From Hyphomicrobiaceae bacterium (GTDB taxonomy: Bacteria; Pseudomonadota; Alphaproteobacteria; Rhizobiales; Hyphomicrobiaceae), in contig JALHMC010000011.1 in assembly GCA_022844225.1 (NCBI GenBank), positions 30,035 to 94,034 on the forward strand: a stretch of DNA of 64,000 nt, in the 5' to 3' direction. Positions 52,858-61,384 of the stretch are shown piece after piece; within the stretch, counting starts at the first letter, position 1; each line of letters starts with the position of its first letter. A model generated the notes under the pieces. That model made no database searches. It was not told where the DNA came from and worked only from the letters and a program-made list of their open reading frames with translations. Position numbers and translations under genes: made by a program.

Positions 52858-53543
52858 AAACGCGTCTCCCCGCAGAGTTTGTCAAAAGCGGCGTTGATGG
52901 CGGCCAGCTTCCGTTCGGCGATCGTGATGAACTCGGCAGGAACGCCGCGGCCGATCAAGCGGTCCGGATGATTCTCGATGACGAGCGCGCGATGCCGCGC
53001 TTTGATCTCGGCCGGCGTCGCCGAGGGGGTTAGTCCGAGTGTCGTATAGGGGTCCGCCTCTGCGGTCACGAACAGCGATCTGATCCATTCGAGCTCGGCC
53101 TGGGTGAGACCTAGGAGGCGTGAGACATCGCTCAGATAGCGATCCTCCCGCTCATGCAGCACGCCATCGGCGGCGGCGATCACGAACAGGCCCTCGATCA
53201 CGTCGCGCCGCAGCTCGGGCTCTTCCGAAAGCATGCGTCCGACCTGACGGGCATAGTGCTCGTAGCCGGCGACGTCCTCCTTGGCGAGATCGAAGACGCG
53301 CCGGACGTTGGCGGCTTCGCTTTCCGGGAAGGTGCAGACGCGGCGGAAGGCCTCCACCTCGTCGCACGTCACGATGCCGTCCGACTTTGCCATCTTGGCC
53401 GAGAGCGCGATAATGGCGATCGTGAAGGCGACGCTCGATGTGTCGTTGCCAGCGCCAAGACCCACCGCGCGCAGGATTGGCGCGAGGCTGTCAATGCGCG
53501 CCGCTGCGACGGCGGCGCTCGAGATCGTCTGCCAAATCGTCAT
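52854..53543 (-). CDS. TerB-like plus DnaJ-domain protein (DjlA-like)
   Basis: The 229-residue protein has a TerB/DjlA-type helical domain (about residues 25-150, FTIAIIALSAKMAKSDGIVTCDEVEAF and GVLHEREDRYLSDVSRLLG) and a C-terminal J domain (about 165-229) with the essential HPD in IENHPDRLIGRG. DjlA-like co-chaperones guide DnaK to membrane or envelope processes. The lack of an N-terminal membrane helix differs from E. coli DjlA. It is the first gene of the operon running to the tandem methyltransferases. Confidence 0.87.
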   Translation of the reverse strand: MTIWQTISSAAVAAARIDSLAPILRAVGLGAGNDTSSVAFTIAIIALSAKMAKSDGIVTCDEVEAFRRVCTFPESEAANVRRVFDLAKEDVAGYEHYARQVGRMLSEEPELRRDVIEGLFVIAAADGVLHEREDRYLSDVSRLLGLTQAELEWIRSLFVTAEADPYTTLGLTPSATPAEIKARHRALVIENHPDRLIGRGVPAEFITIAERKLAAINAAFDKLCGETRL

Positions 53544-53832
53544 GGTGCAAATCTATCCCGAAAGGCGCGTTCGGTCCACGTGCAGTTGGCAGCATCGACC
53601 GCAAAGGCCTAGAGATCGCACTGGCGCTGGAATGTCCCCGCGATCGCGACTGGACATCCGGCACCGGTTCCGTAGAGATCACGCCGCAGATGTCAAATCG
53701 CTCTCCGCAACAGTTCTTTTCCAGAGGAAACACTCTTGGCCGAATTTTGCCGCTCGCTCCTCCGATAGCCTGGGCATATCGAGAGTGCCACGCGCCGTAC
53801 CGCCTCGCGAGGCGGCGCCAGGAGAATGGACC
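53544..53832. other. Divergent promoter region
   Basis: This 289-base gap separates the DjlA-like operon (leftward) from the DUF2147 gene (rightward). A GGTTCC at about 53665 lacks a partner at the right distance for an EcfG promoter. I see no gene or clear promoter in it. Confidence 0.35.
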
Positions 53833-54306
53833 ATGATTGCCTTCGCGGCCCGGGCGGCCCAAATCGGACGTAGAGCGGTTTGGCCCGCGTTGGGTGCCGC
53901 CCTCCCCCTGTGGCTGGCGATCGGACCCGGCATGGGCAACGCGTTCGCCCAAGCCGCCGAGCAGCCCTACGGGGTTTGGCGCCATCCCGAGAACGGTAGC
54001 CGTATTCGAATCTATTCGTGCGGTCACGACCAGCTCTGCGCCCGGATACTGAGCGTCGGCGATGCGCAGCGGTCTGACGACAAGAACCCCGACCCTGGGC
54101 TGCGGGAGCGGCAGATCGTCGGACTGGTAATTGTGGAGGGCGCCGGACGAACGGGCGAAGCGACTTGGTCGGGCCGGCTCTACAACCGGACCGACGGCCG
54201 CCATTATGACGGTCATCTCAGAGTCGTCGGCCCCGACCGCCTCGAGCTGACCGGTTGTGCCATCGTCATCCTCTGTCGATCGGCAGTCTGGCATCGCGAG
54301 CGCTGA
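53833..54306 (+). CDS. DUF2147 exported protein
   Basis: The 157-residue precursor has a signal peptide (AVWPALGAALPLWLAIGPGMGNAFAQA) and a DUF2147 domain: YGVWRHPENGSRIRIYSCGHDQLCARI, then GRLYNRTDGRHYDGHLRVVGPDRLELTGCAIVILCRSAVW. Cysteines are placed for two disulphides. The family is common in alphaproteobacteria and exported; its function is unknown. The ATG at 53833 has GGAG eight bases upstream. The upstream open frame is not used. It converges on the ABC-F gene. Confidence 0.85.
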   Translation: MIAFAARAAQIGRRAVWPALGAALPLWLAIGPGMGNAFAQAAEQPYGVWRHPENGSRIRIYSCGHDQLCARILSVGDAQRSDDKNPDPGLRERQIVGLVIVEGAGRTGEATWSGRLYNRTDGRHYDGHLRVVGPDRLELTGCAIVILCRSAVWHRER

Positions 54307-54329
54307 CGCCACGACCGGTGCGCGGCGCG

Positions 54330-56225
54330 TCAGGCTGCAGCCTCGGCGGCCTCGAAGGCTTCCGTCGCAGCGAGCCAGGCTTCTTCCGCCTCGGCGAGCG
54401 CCTTGGCCTTCTGTCCACGCTCGACCACGAGCCGCTGGGCCTTGGCAGCATCGCGCACGTAAAGATCCGGATCGGCAAGCGCCCCATCGAGCTTCGCGAT
54501 CTCGCTCGCGAGCGTCTCCATGCGCTTTTCGGCCGTTTGCACCGTCTTGCGCAGCGGAGCGAGTTGCTGGCGGCGCTCGGCGGCATCGCGGCGCTGATCG
54601 GCCCGGGATGACTTGGCGTCGGGCTTGTCGTCGGCGGTCCGGACGCGCGTCTTGCCGCCGCGCTCCGCCAGCAACTCGGTGCGGTAGCTCTCCATGTCGC
54701 CCTCATAGGGCCGCACCGTGCCCCCTCGAACGATCCAGAGACGGTCCGCCGAGGCATCGATCAGATGGCGATCGTGGCTGATCAGGATGACCGCACCTTC
54801 ATATTCGTTCAGGGCGTGCACCAGCGCCTCGCGACTGTCGACGTCGAGATGGTTCGTCGGCTCGTCGAGAATGAGGATGTGCGGCGCGTGGAAGGCCGTC
54901 ATGGCCATCAGCAGGCGAGCCTTCTCGCCACCTGACAGGTTATCCGCCCTGGTATCGGCCTTCGCGGCGCCGAAGCCCCAGGTGCCGAGGCGCGAGCGGC
55001 GTTCGGCTTCCGTCGCCGTCGGCATCAGGCGGGTGATCTGGTCGAATGGGCTGAGCCCGGCGGCGAGATCGTCGAGCTGGTGCTGCGCGAAGTAGCCGAC
55101 CTCGAGCTTCTGCGAGCGGCGCATGGTGCCGTCCAGCGTGGCGAGCCGGCCTGCGATCAGCTTCGCGAACGTCGATTTGCCATTGCCGTTGGCGCCGAGC
55201 AGCGCGATGCGGTCGTCCTGATCGATCCGCAAGTCGAGACGCGAAAGCACCGGGGCGTCGGGCGCGTAGCCGACGCTGGCTCGTTCGAGCTGGAGGATTG
55301 GGCTTGCGAGGAGCTTCTGCGGCGCCGGGAAGCGGAACGGAACCACGCGGTCTTCGATCTCCGCGGCGATCGGCTGCATCCGGGCCAGCGCCTTGACGCG
55401 GCTCTGCGCCTGCGCCGCCTTCGAAGCCTTGGCCTTGAAGCGCGTGATGAACGCCTCGAGGTGGCTTCTCTGTTCCTCCTGCTTTTTCTGCAGCTTGAGG
55501 TCGAGGCGTTGCTTCTCGCGCCGTGTTTCCTCGAAAGTGTCGTAGCCGCCCGAGTAAAGCGTCAGCTTCCCGCGATCGAGGTGGATGATGCTACCCACCG
55601 CACGATTGAGGAGGTCGCGATCGTGACTGACCATGACGACGGTGTGCGGGTAGCTCTTGAGGTAGGTCTCGAGCCAGAGTGTGCCTTCGAGGTCGAGATA
55701 ATTGGTCGGCTCGTCGAGCAGCAGCACTTCGGGCTCGAGGAACAGCACCGACGCCAGGGCGACGCGCATCCGCCAGCCCCCGGAATACTCGCGGCATGGT
55801 CGGCGCTGGGCGTCGTCGTCGAAGCCGAGCCCGGACAGGATCTGGGCGGCGCGCGCCGGCGCGGAGTGGGCGTCGATATCGACCAGTCGCTCGTGGATGG
55901 CGGCAATGCGCGTTGCGTCGGTGGCGGTCTCGGCGTCGTCGAGCAGGGCCGCGCGCTCGGTGTCGGCCGCGAGAACCCAGTCAATCAGGCTGTCGTCGCC
56001 GCCCGGCGCTTCCTGAGCCACATAACCGATGCGGGCCCCCTTCGCCGTGCTGATCGAGCCGTCGTCGGGCGCGATCTCGCCGACGATCAGGCGCACGAGC
56101 GTCGACTTGCCCGCGCCGTTGCGCCCCACGAGACCCACCTTGTGGCCGGTTGGTATGGCGACGGTCGCGCCCTCGAGGATGGGCTTGCCCTCGATGCGAT
56201 AGGTTAGCTCGTTGATGTGCAGCAT
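54330..56225 (-). CDS. ABC-F family ATP-binding protein
   Basis: The 631-residue protein has two ABC ATPase domains without membrane segments: Walker A GRNGAGKST and GANGNGKST, signatures EYSGGWRMRVALA and LSGGEKARLLMAM, and Walker B LLLDEPTNYLDLEGT and LILDEPTNHLDVDSRE. The linker between the domains is the P-site tRNA-interaction region, and the C-terminal coiled coil is typical. ABC-F proteins act on the ribosome rather than in transport. The frame continues to 56309, but the ATG at 56225 gives the family start. The nearest relatives are YheS/Uup-like. Confidence 0.92.
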   Translation of the reverse strand: MLHINELTYRIEGKPILEGATVAIPTGHKVGLVGRNGAGKSTLVRLIVGEIAPDDGSISTAKGARIGYVAQEAPGGDDSLIDWVLAADTERAALLDDAETATDATRIAAIHERLVDIDAHSAPARAAQILSGLGFDDDAQRRPCREYSGGWRMRVALASVLFLEPEVLLLDEPTNYLDLEGTLWLETYLKSYPHTVVMVSHDRDLLNRAVGSIIHLDRGKLTLYSGGYDTFEETRREKQRLDLKLQKKQEEQRSHLEAFITRFKAKASKAAQAQSRVKALARMQPIAAEIEDRVVPFRFPAPQKLLASPILQLERASVGYAPDAPVLSRLDLRIDQDDRIALLGANGNGKSTFAKLIAGRLATLDGTMRRSQKLEVGYFAQHQLDDLAAGLSPFDQITRLMPTATEAERRSRLGTWGFGAAKADTRADNLSGGEKARLLMAMTAFHAPHILILDEPTNHLDVDSREALVHALNEYEGAVILISHDRHLIDASADRLWIVRGGTVRPYEGDMESYRTELLAERGGKTRVRTADDKPDAKSSRADQRRDAAERRQQLAPLRKTVQTAEKRMETLASEIAKLDGALADPDLYVRDAAKAQRLVVERGQKAKALAEAEEAWLAATEAFEAAEAAA

Positions 56226-56379
56226 GGCGGGCCGGAGATAGCGTCTCGCGGGCCGGATGTCACGCAGGGCAGCTGCGTCACGGGTTCTTAAGGCCGTCTG
56301 GGGGCGCACACCTCCCCCGGGGCGGCGACAGCTGCCGTTGACGTTCGCACCCGACGAGTGTCACCTGCTTCGGTAGACG

Positions 56380-57525
56380 ATGGGGCGAGGCATGGTGCAG
56401 CACGGCACGGAACGCAGGGACTATGACGTCGCCGTCGTCGGCGGCGGGCTCGTCGGCGCGGCCGTCGCCTGGGGTCTGGCACGTCAGGGCCAGCGCGTCG
56501 CCGTACTCGACGAGGGCGATGACGCCAAGCGCGCCTCGCGCGGCAACTTCGCGCTCGTCTGGGTCCAGTCGAAGGGCCTCGGTATGCCCGAGTATGCCGG
56601 CTGGACCGTCCGCGGATCGCGAGGTTGGCCGGCGCTCGCCGACGAGCTGGCCCGCGAAACCGGTATCGACGTGGCGCTACAGCAGCCGGGCGGTTTCCAT
56701 CTCGCCCTTTCGGAGAAGGAACTGGAGACCCGCGCCCAGACCCTGATGCGCCTGCACAATCAGCCGCGCATGGTTGGCTACGAGACGAAAATCCTCGGCG
56801 CCGCGGAAGTTCGCAAGATGCTCCCCGACGTCGGCCCGGAGGTGGTCGGCGGCAGCTATTGCCCGCTCGACGGCCACGTCAACTCGCAGAAGCTTCTCCG
56901 CGCGCTGCACGCGGGACTGGCCGGCCACGGCGGCGCCTATCTGCCCGGCCGCCGTGTCAACGGCATCGCCAACCGCGACGGGGCCTTCCGCCTCTCGACG
57001 CCCAAGGGCGAGCTGACCGCAGGAAAGGTCGTGCTCGCCGCCGGCAACGCCAACATGACGCTGGCCCCCATGGTCGGCCTCAGCGCCCCGATGTTGCCCG
57101 AGCGCGGCCAGATCATCGTCACCGAGCGGGTCGCCCCCTTCCTGCATCACCCCGTCGTCACCGTCCGCCAGACGGACGAAGGCAGCGTCATGATCGGCGA
57201 CAGCAAGGAAGAGGCGACCGATCCCACCGGCATGACGTTGCCGATCAATACCGTCATGGCGGACCGCGCCGTGCGCATGTTCCCTCGGCTCGCGCGGCTC
57301 AACGTGGTTCGCACCTGGTCCGCGATCCGCGTCATGACCGCCGACGGGTTCCCGATCTACGAGCAGTCCGCAACAGCGCCCGGCGCGTTCGTGGTCACTT
57401 GCCACTCCGGCGTGACGCTTGCCGCCAACCACGCCCTCGAGATCGCACCGATGATCGCCCGGGGCACACTTGATCCCTCGCTCGACGCATTCTCGGCCCG
57501 GAGGTTCGATGCTCGCCCGCGTTGA
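56380..57525 (+). CDS. FAD-dependent oxidoreductase, beta-type subunit of a three-component dehydrogenase
   Basis: The 381-residue DAAO-fold protein has the FAD motif VAVVGGGLVGAAVAWGLARQGQRVAVLDE and a C-terminal VRTWSAIRVMTADGFPIYE. It resembles the glycine/sarcosine oxidase-like subunits found with a ferredoxin-like gamma subunit and a second flavoprotein, as in D-hydroxyproline dehydrogenase, opine oxidase and hydrogen cyanide synthase. The stop overlaps the gamma gene. Either ATG 56380 or ATG 56392 could be used; no strong ribosome-binding site decides. It probably oxidises an amino acid or opine. Confidence 0.83.
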   Translation: MGRGMVQHGTERRDYDVAVVGGGLVGAAVAWGLARQGQRVAVLDEGDDAKRASRGNFALVWVQSKGLGMPEYAGWTVRGSRGWPALADELARETGIDVALQQPGGFHLALSEKELETRAQTLMRLHNQPRMVGYETKILGAAEVRKMLPDVGPEVVGGSYCPLDGHVNSQKLLRALHAGLAGHGGAYLPGRRVNGIANRDGAFRLSTPKGELTAGKVVLAAGNANMTLAPMVGLSAPMLPERGQIIVTERVAPFLHHPVVTVRQTDEGSVMIGDSKEEATDPTGMTLPINTVMADRAVRMFPRLARLNVVRTWSAIRVMTADGFPIYEQSATAPGAFVVTCHSGVTLAANHALEIAPMIARGTLDPSLDAFSARRFDARPR

Positions 57526-57805
57526 CGACCGCCATCAGCGGACGGTCCCGATCAGCATCGACGGCCGCGCTGTCGAGGCACGGGTCGGTGATACAGTCGC
57601 CGCAGCGCTTCTGACAGCCGATGTCGCCGCCTGCCGCGTCTCCACCGTCTCGGAGAACCCGCGAGGCCCGTACTGTCTGATGGGTGTGTGTTTCGAGTGT
57701 CTCGTCACCATCGATGGCGTCGGCAATCGGCAGGGCTGCTTGATCGAAGTCCGTGACGGTATGGCGATCGAGACGCAATCCAGGCGCCGTGAGGCCGGTC
57801 GATGA
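57509..57805 (+). CDS. 2Fe-2S ferredoxin-like gamma subunit
   Basis: The 98-residue protein has the cysteine pattern of a plant-type [2Fe-2S] domain: C in GPYCLMGVCFECLVTID, with C-x4-C-x2-C, and a later Cys in RQGCL. It starts at ATG 57509 inside the end of the preceding gene, with GGAGG at five bases. The last four bases overlap the next gene. Such small subunits pass electrons between the two flavoproteins of three-component dehydrogenases. Confidence 0.87.
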   Translation: MLARVDDRHQRTVPISIDGRAVEARVGDTVAAALLTADVAACRVSTVSENPRGPYCLMGVCFECLVTIDGVGNRQGCLIEVRDGMAIETQSRRREAGR

Positions 57806-59223
57806 GCCGCCTAGCCTCGCTTCCCGAGATGTGGGACGTGCTCGTCGTCGGCGCCGGCCCGGCCGGTATGGCCGCCGCGACGGTGACGGCAAGCGCGGGC
57901 CTCTCCACGCTCGTCATCGACGAAGGACCCGGACCGGGCGGGCAGATCTGGCGGGCGATCATGACGACGCCGGTCATGAGCAGACCTGTGCTCGGAAGCG
58001 ACTACTGGGCCGGCGCCCCCGCCGTCCGCGCATTCTACGAATCTGGCGCCACCTACCTCCCCTCGACCCAGGTCTGGAGCCTCGACGCCGACGGCGTGGC
58101 CGGCCTCTCGGCCGAGGGCGAGGCGCGCTACGTCTCGGCGAGGCGCGTGGTCATTGCGACCGGCGCCATGGAGCGGCCGTTCCCCATACCGGGCTGGACT
58201 CTCCCCGGTGTCATGACGGCAGGCGCCGCTCAGGGCCTCCTGAAGACGTCCGGTCTCTACCCGAGCGACCGGCTCGTGATCGCCGGCACCGGACCACTGG
58301 TCTGGCTCTATGCCGCCCAGTTACTCGCTGCCGGCGGCCGCATCTCGGCGCTTCTGGACACGACCGATCCTGGGGCACGCCTTGCCGCCACCCGTAGCTT
58401 CCCGGCCTTCGCCGCCTCGCCTTACCTCGCCAAGGGCCTTGCGCTGATGGCCAGGGTCCGCGCCCGCGTCCGCGTCCTGCGCAAGGTCACGGCACTCTCC
58501 ATCGACGGCCGCGAGCGGGCAACGGCCGTCCGTTTTCGTCGCGGCGGTGGCGCGGAGGAGCAGATCCCCGCCGACACCGTCCTGCTGCACCAGGGCGTGG
58601 TGCCTCAGGTCAACCTGGCGATGGCCACTGGCGTCGGCCACCGCTGGGACGATCGCCAGCTCTGCTTCGTCCCCGAGATCGACCCCTTCGGCCAGACGGG
58701 CCTCGAGCGTATCGCTATCGCTGGCGACGGCGCCGGTATCGGTGGCTGGGAGATGGCCGTCGAGCGGGGGCGGCTGGCCGGGATTGGCGCCGCCCGCGCC
58801 CTCGGCATCGCCTCGGATCTCGTTCCCTCGCCCAATCCCGCGCTTAAGCGCCTGCGTGCCCTCGCCCGTCCGCGCGCCTTCCTCGACACGTTCTATCGTC
58901 CCGCCGTCGCATTCCGCCGTCCCGCTCCCGAAACCATTGTCTGTCGCTGCGAGGAGGTGACGGCTGGAGACATTGCGAAAGCCGTCGACATCGGCGCGCT
59001 CGGTCCCGCTCAGCTCAAAGCCTATACGCGGTGTGGCATGGGGCCTTGCCAGGGCCGCATGTGCGGCCTGACTGTCACCGAGCTGATGGCGGCCAAGCGG
59101 GGCGTCTCACCAGCCGAGATCGGGTACTTCCGCTTGCGCCCCCCCGTGAAGCCCATCACGCTCGCCGAACTCGCCTCGCTCCCCGTCGACGGCGCCAACG
59201 TGAAGGCTGTCGTGCGGAGTTGA
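57802..59223 (+). CDS. FAD-dependent oxidoreductase with BFD-like domain, alpha-type subunit
   Basis: The 473-residue protein has an NADH-dehydrogenase-like flavin domain (VLVVGAGPAGMAAATVTASAG and RLVIAGTGPLVWLYAAQLLAAG) and a C-terminal BFD/Fer2-type region with CRCEEVTAGDI and CGMGPCQGRMCGLTVTELM, whose cysteines could hold another Fe-S cluster. It completes the beta-gamma-alpha set of this operon. The start overlaps the gamma subunit by four bases. The complex should work at the inner face of the membrane or in the cytoplasm. Confidence 0.85.
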   Translation: MSRLASLPEMWDVLVVGAGPAGMAAATVTASAGLSTLVIDEGPGPGGQIWRAIMTTPVMSRPVLGSDYWAGAPAVRAFYESGATYLPSTQVWSLDADGVAGLSAEGEARYVSARRVVIATGAMERPFPIPGWTLPGVMTAGAAQGLLKTSGLYPSDRLVIAGTGPLVWLYAAQLLAAGGRISALLDTTDPGARLAATRSFPAFAASPYLAKGLALMARVRARVRVLRKVTALSIDGRERATAVRFRRGGGAEEQIPADTVLLHQGVVPQVNLAMATGVGHRWDDRQLCFVPEIDPFGQTGLERIAIAGDGAGIGGWEMAVERGRLAGIGAARALGIASDLVPSPNPALKRLRALARPRAFLDTFYRPAVAFRRPAPETIVCRCEEVTAGDIAKAVDIGALGPAQLKAYTRCGMGPCQGRMCGLTVTELMAAKRGVSPAEIGYFRLRPPVKPITLAELASLPVDGANVKAVVRS

Positions 59224-59262
59224 ACTGCCGTTGCCGTAGCTTCCTTAGTCCGGAGCAGCACA

Positions 59263-60099
59263 ATGTCCATCAGCCTCTCCCTGATCACCGACGAGGTCTC
59301 TCCCGTTCTGGCTGACGGTCTGCGCATGGCCGCCGAGGAAGGGCTCGGAAAGGTCGACGTCCGCTCGATCGGCGGCGTCAATTTCATGTCGCTCGACGAA
59401 GCCACCCAACGAGCCGCCGCGAAAGAGATCCGCGACGCGGGCCTCGCCGTCGGCACGCTCGCGACGCCGCTGTTGAAGTGGCCGGCACCCGGACACGCCG
59501 CCGCGGATATGGGCGATCAGTTCGGTTTCGACACGAAAGGCCGCACCGCCGATCAGCTCTACGAGGATGCGTTCCGCTGCGCCGAAATCCTCGGCGCCCG
59601 CAACTTGCGCGTCTTCTCGCTCTAGAAGCACGATGGCTTCACACTGGCCGAGTTGGACGACGACTACGCCAAGCTCATCCGTCTCGCCGAGCGCCACGAC
59701 GCCACGCTCCACATAGAGAATGAGCACGTCTGCAACTTGCACACGGTCGCGGACCTCGTCGCCGCCATGCACCGCTGGCGCGACCCGCGTCTGCAAGCGC
59801 TCCTCGATATCCCCAATGCCTGGCGCCGCGAGCGGCCGAGTGAAGCCGACATCGAGGCGCTGACGCCGTTCGTCTCTCAGATCCATTTCAAGGACTGGAG
59901 TGAGGCCAAGGGGCGCATGGTCGCGCTCGGCGAGGGGGATATCCCGTTCCGAATGCTGCTCGATCCGATTTACGCTGCGGCCCGCGCGCGCGACATCACC
60001 TTCGTCGTCGAGACCCACGTACCGAGCGAACCGGCAGCGGCGACACGGAGGTCGGTGCACGCTCTCCGGTCGCTCGCCAATGCAGCCGACGCACGATGA
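59263..60099 (+). pseudogene. Sugar phosphate isomerase/epimerase-like gene with one in-frame amber codon
   Basis: A single frame from ATG 59263 to 60099 would encode 278 residues, interrupted only by TAG at 59623-59625. Both halves are in frame and match a xylose-isomerase-like TIM-barrel family: MSISLSLITDEVSP and LGARNLRVFSL before the stop, KHDGFTLAELDDDYAKLIRLAERHDATLHIENE and AWRRERPSEADIEALTPFVSQIHFKDW after it. The position corresponds to the FSxW segment of related proteins, so a TGG-to-TAG change is likely. It follows the flavoprotein operon by 39 bases. It is either broken, read through, or a sequencing error. Confidence 0.75.
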
Positions 60100-60150
60100 A
60101 CGCGCTGACGCGACCGGTCGTTTGATCGCATTGCGTACGGGTTGTGGCGG

Positions 60151-61104
60151 TTACCAGAATCGGGTCGAGCCGAGGACGGACGGGACCCGGTTCTCGTCGC
60201 GGTTCAGGCCGCCCGCGGCCGCTCCTCCTGCCGCCGCGATCAAGCCGGCGAGAGACACCGCGGCAGCGAGAAACGCGGCTAGCACGCCGGATCGCCGTGC
60301 CGTGTCGGCGGCCTCGCGAGCCTGTGCGGCGGTCTGGTTCTTCGCCGTCTGAGCCGCTTGGAAAACCTCGTCGACGCGCCGCGCCGCGTCTTCTTGCGGC
60401 AATCCGGTCTGAGCCGCGACGGCTCCGGCGAGGTAGGTCCGATCGTTTGGCTCCAGCCGGTCGTTGTAGAGGGCCATCGCCAGTATGCGGCCCGCTTCGG
60501 CCGTCGCAACGGCACGATCCTGCGGCGGGCTTGCGGGCGCAGCGGCCCCTGGCGCGGTTGCGCCGCGCCGGAACAGCCGGTCGGCGTAGTAGGACAGCAC
60601 ATTCTCCGCCGACGCCCGATTCTCCGGTGACGAAGAGGCTTGGCCGGCAGCCGACCCCGCCATTTGCACGGCCGACTGCCCGACGGTCTGCATGGCCTGT
60701 CCCGCCGTGTCCGCGACCTTCGAGGTTATCGCGCTCGCCGTGCTGGCCAGGAAGTAAGCGCCGACGAGTGTTCCGACGGCCCAAACCAGGAACCCATGCA
60801 CGCCGTCGCGGAAGTGGCGCTCCTCGGCCGTGATGCTGATGGCACGGCGCATCCGCCCGGTGACGTAGCCGCCCGCGTAGAAGCTCGCAATATGCACCAG
60901 TGCGAACCAAAGCCCAGCGACGATCGCAAATGTGGTGCCGGACACGCCGGCGAAACGATGCGCCGATGTCATGGACAGTCCTAGAGCCGTGCCGAAACCT
61001 GCAAACAGCACTGAGATTGCGGCGGCACCCACGGCTCCCGCAAGCACCGCGCCCCAGTCGATGGAACGAGCTTGCGCTTCGATTTCGATCCCTTGCGTGG
61101 CCAT
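60151..61104 (-). CDS. Polytopic membrane protein of the stress regulon
   Basis: The 317-residue protein has three hydrophobic segments in the first 125 residues (AVLAGAVGAAAISVLFAGFGTALGLSM, FAIVAGLWFALVHIASFYAGGYVTGRM, VHGFLVWAVGTLVGAYFLAST), a long alanine- and glutamine-rich soluble stretch, and a C-terminal helix (SGVLAAFLAAAVSLAGLIAAAGGAAAGGL). No characterised family is recognised. It starts three bases after the stop of a 24-residue membrane peptide gene whose EcfG promoter (61218-61243) should drive both. It is therefore a probable general stress response protein. Confidence 0.75.
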   Translation of the reverse strand: MATQGIEIEAQARSIDWGAVLAGAVGAAAISVLFAGFGTALGLSMTSAHRFAGVSGTTFAIVAGLWFALVHIASFYAGGYVTGRMRRAISITAEERHFRDGVHGFLVWAVGTLVGAYFLASTASAITSKVADTAGQAMQTVGQSAVQMAGSAAGQASSSPENRASAENVLSYYADRLFRRGATAPGAAAPASPPQDRAVATAEAGRILAMALYNDRLEPNDRTYLAGAVAAQTGLPQEDAARRVDEVFQAAQTAKNQTAAQAREAADTARRSGVLAAFLAAAVSLAGLIAAAGGAAAGGLNRDENRVPSVLGSTRFW

Positions 61105-61107
61105 GGC

Positions 61108-61182
61108 TCAACGAACTCCAAACAATGAGAGAACAGCCAGTACGACCACGATCAAACCGACAATGTAGATGATTCCATGCAT
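61108..61182 (-). CDS. 24-residue hydrophobic membrane peptide
   Basis: A start at 61182 with GGAGAA six bases upstream opens a 24-codon frame ([20 protein letters not shown]...) ending in TGA at 61108-61110. The peptide is one transmembrane helix ending FGVR. The ribosome-binding site, the three-base gap to the next gene and a perfect EcfG promoter 36 bases upstream all argue that it is real. Its likely role is in the cell envelope under stress, by inference. Confidence 0.75.
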   Translation of the reverse strand: MHGIIYIVGLIVVVLAVLSLFGVR

Positions 61183-61217
61183 GACACTTCTCCGACACGG
61201 CTCTCCCACGCGAACTG

Positions 61218-61243
61218 AACGGCGATACAGGCCTAGTCGTTCC
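61218..61243 (-). promoter_or_regulatory. EcfG-type promoter of the 24-residue peptide operon
   Basis: On the minus strand GGAAC (61243-61239) and CGTT (61221-61218) are separated by exactly 17 bases, matching the EcfG consensus. The -10 element ends 36 bases before the start codon. It is the second such site in the window and places the two membrane proteins downstream in the general stress regulon. Confidence 0.85.
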
Positions 61244-61384
61244 CGGCTTTTCCCGAAACCGTGCGTCCGGCGCGGCTGTCGGTATTGGCAGGGGGCGGGT
61301 GGACGGGACTTCGTGAGACCTTTAAGGAACTTGCAACGGGGGGCCACGAGCCCCGGCAAGGCACCGGCCCGAGGACATAGTTCA

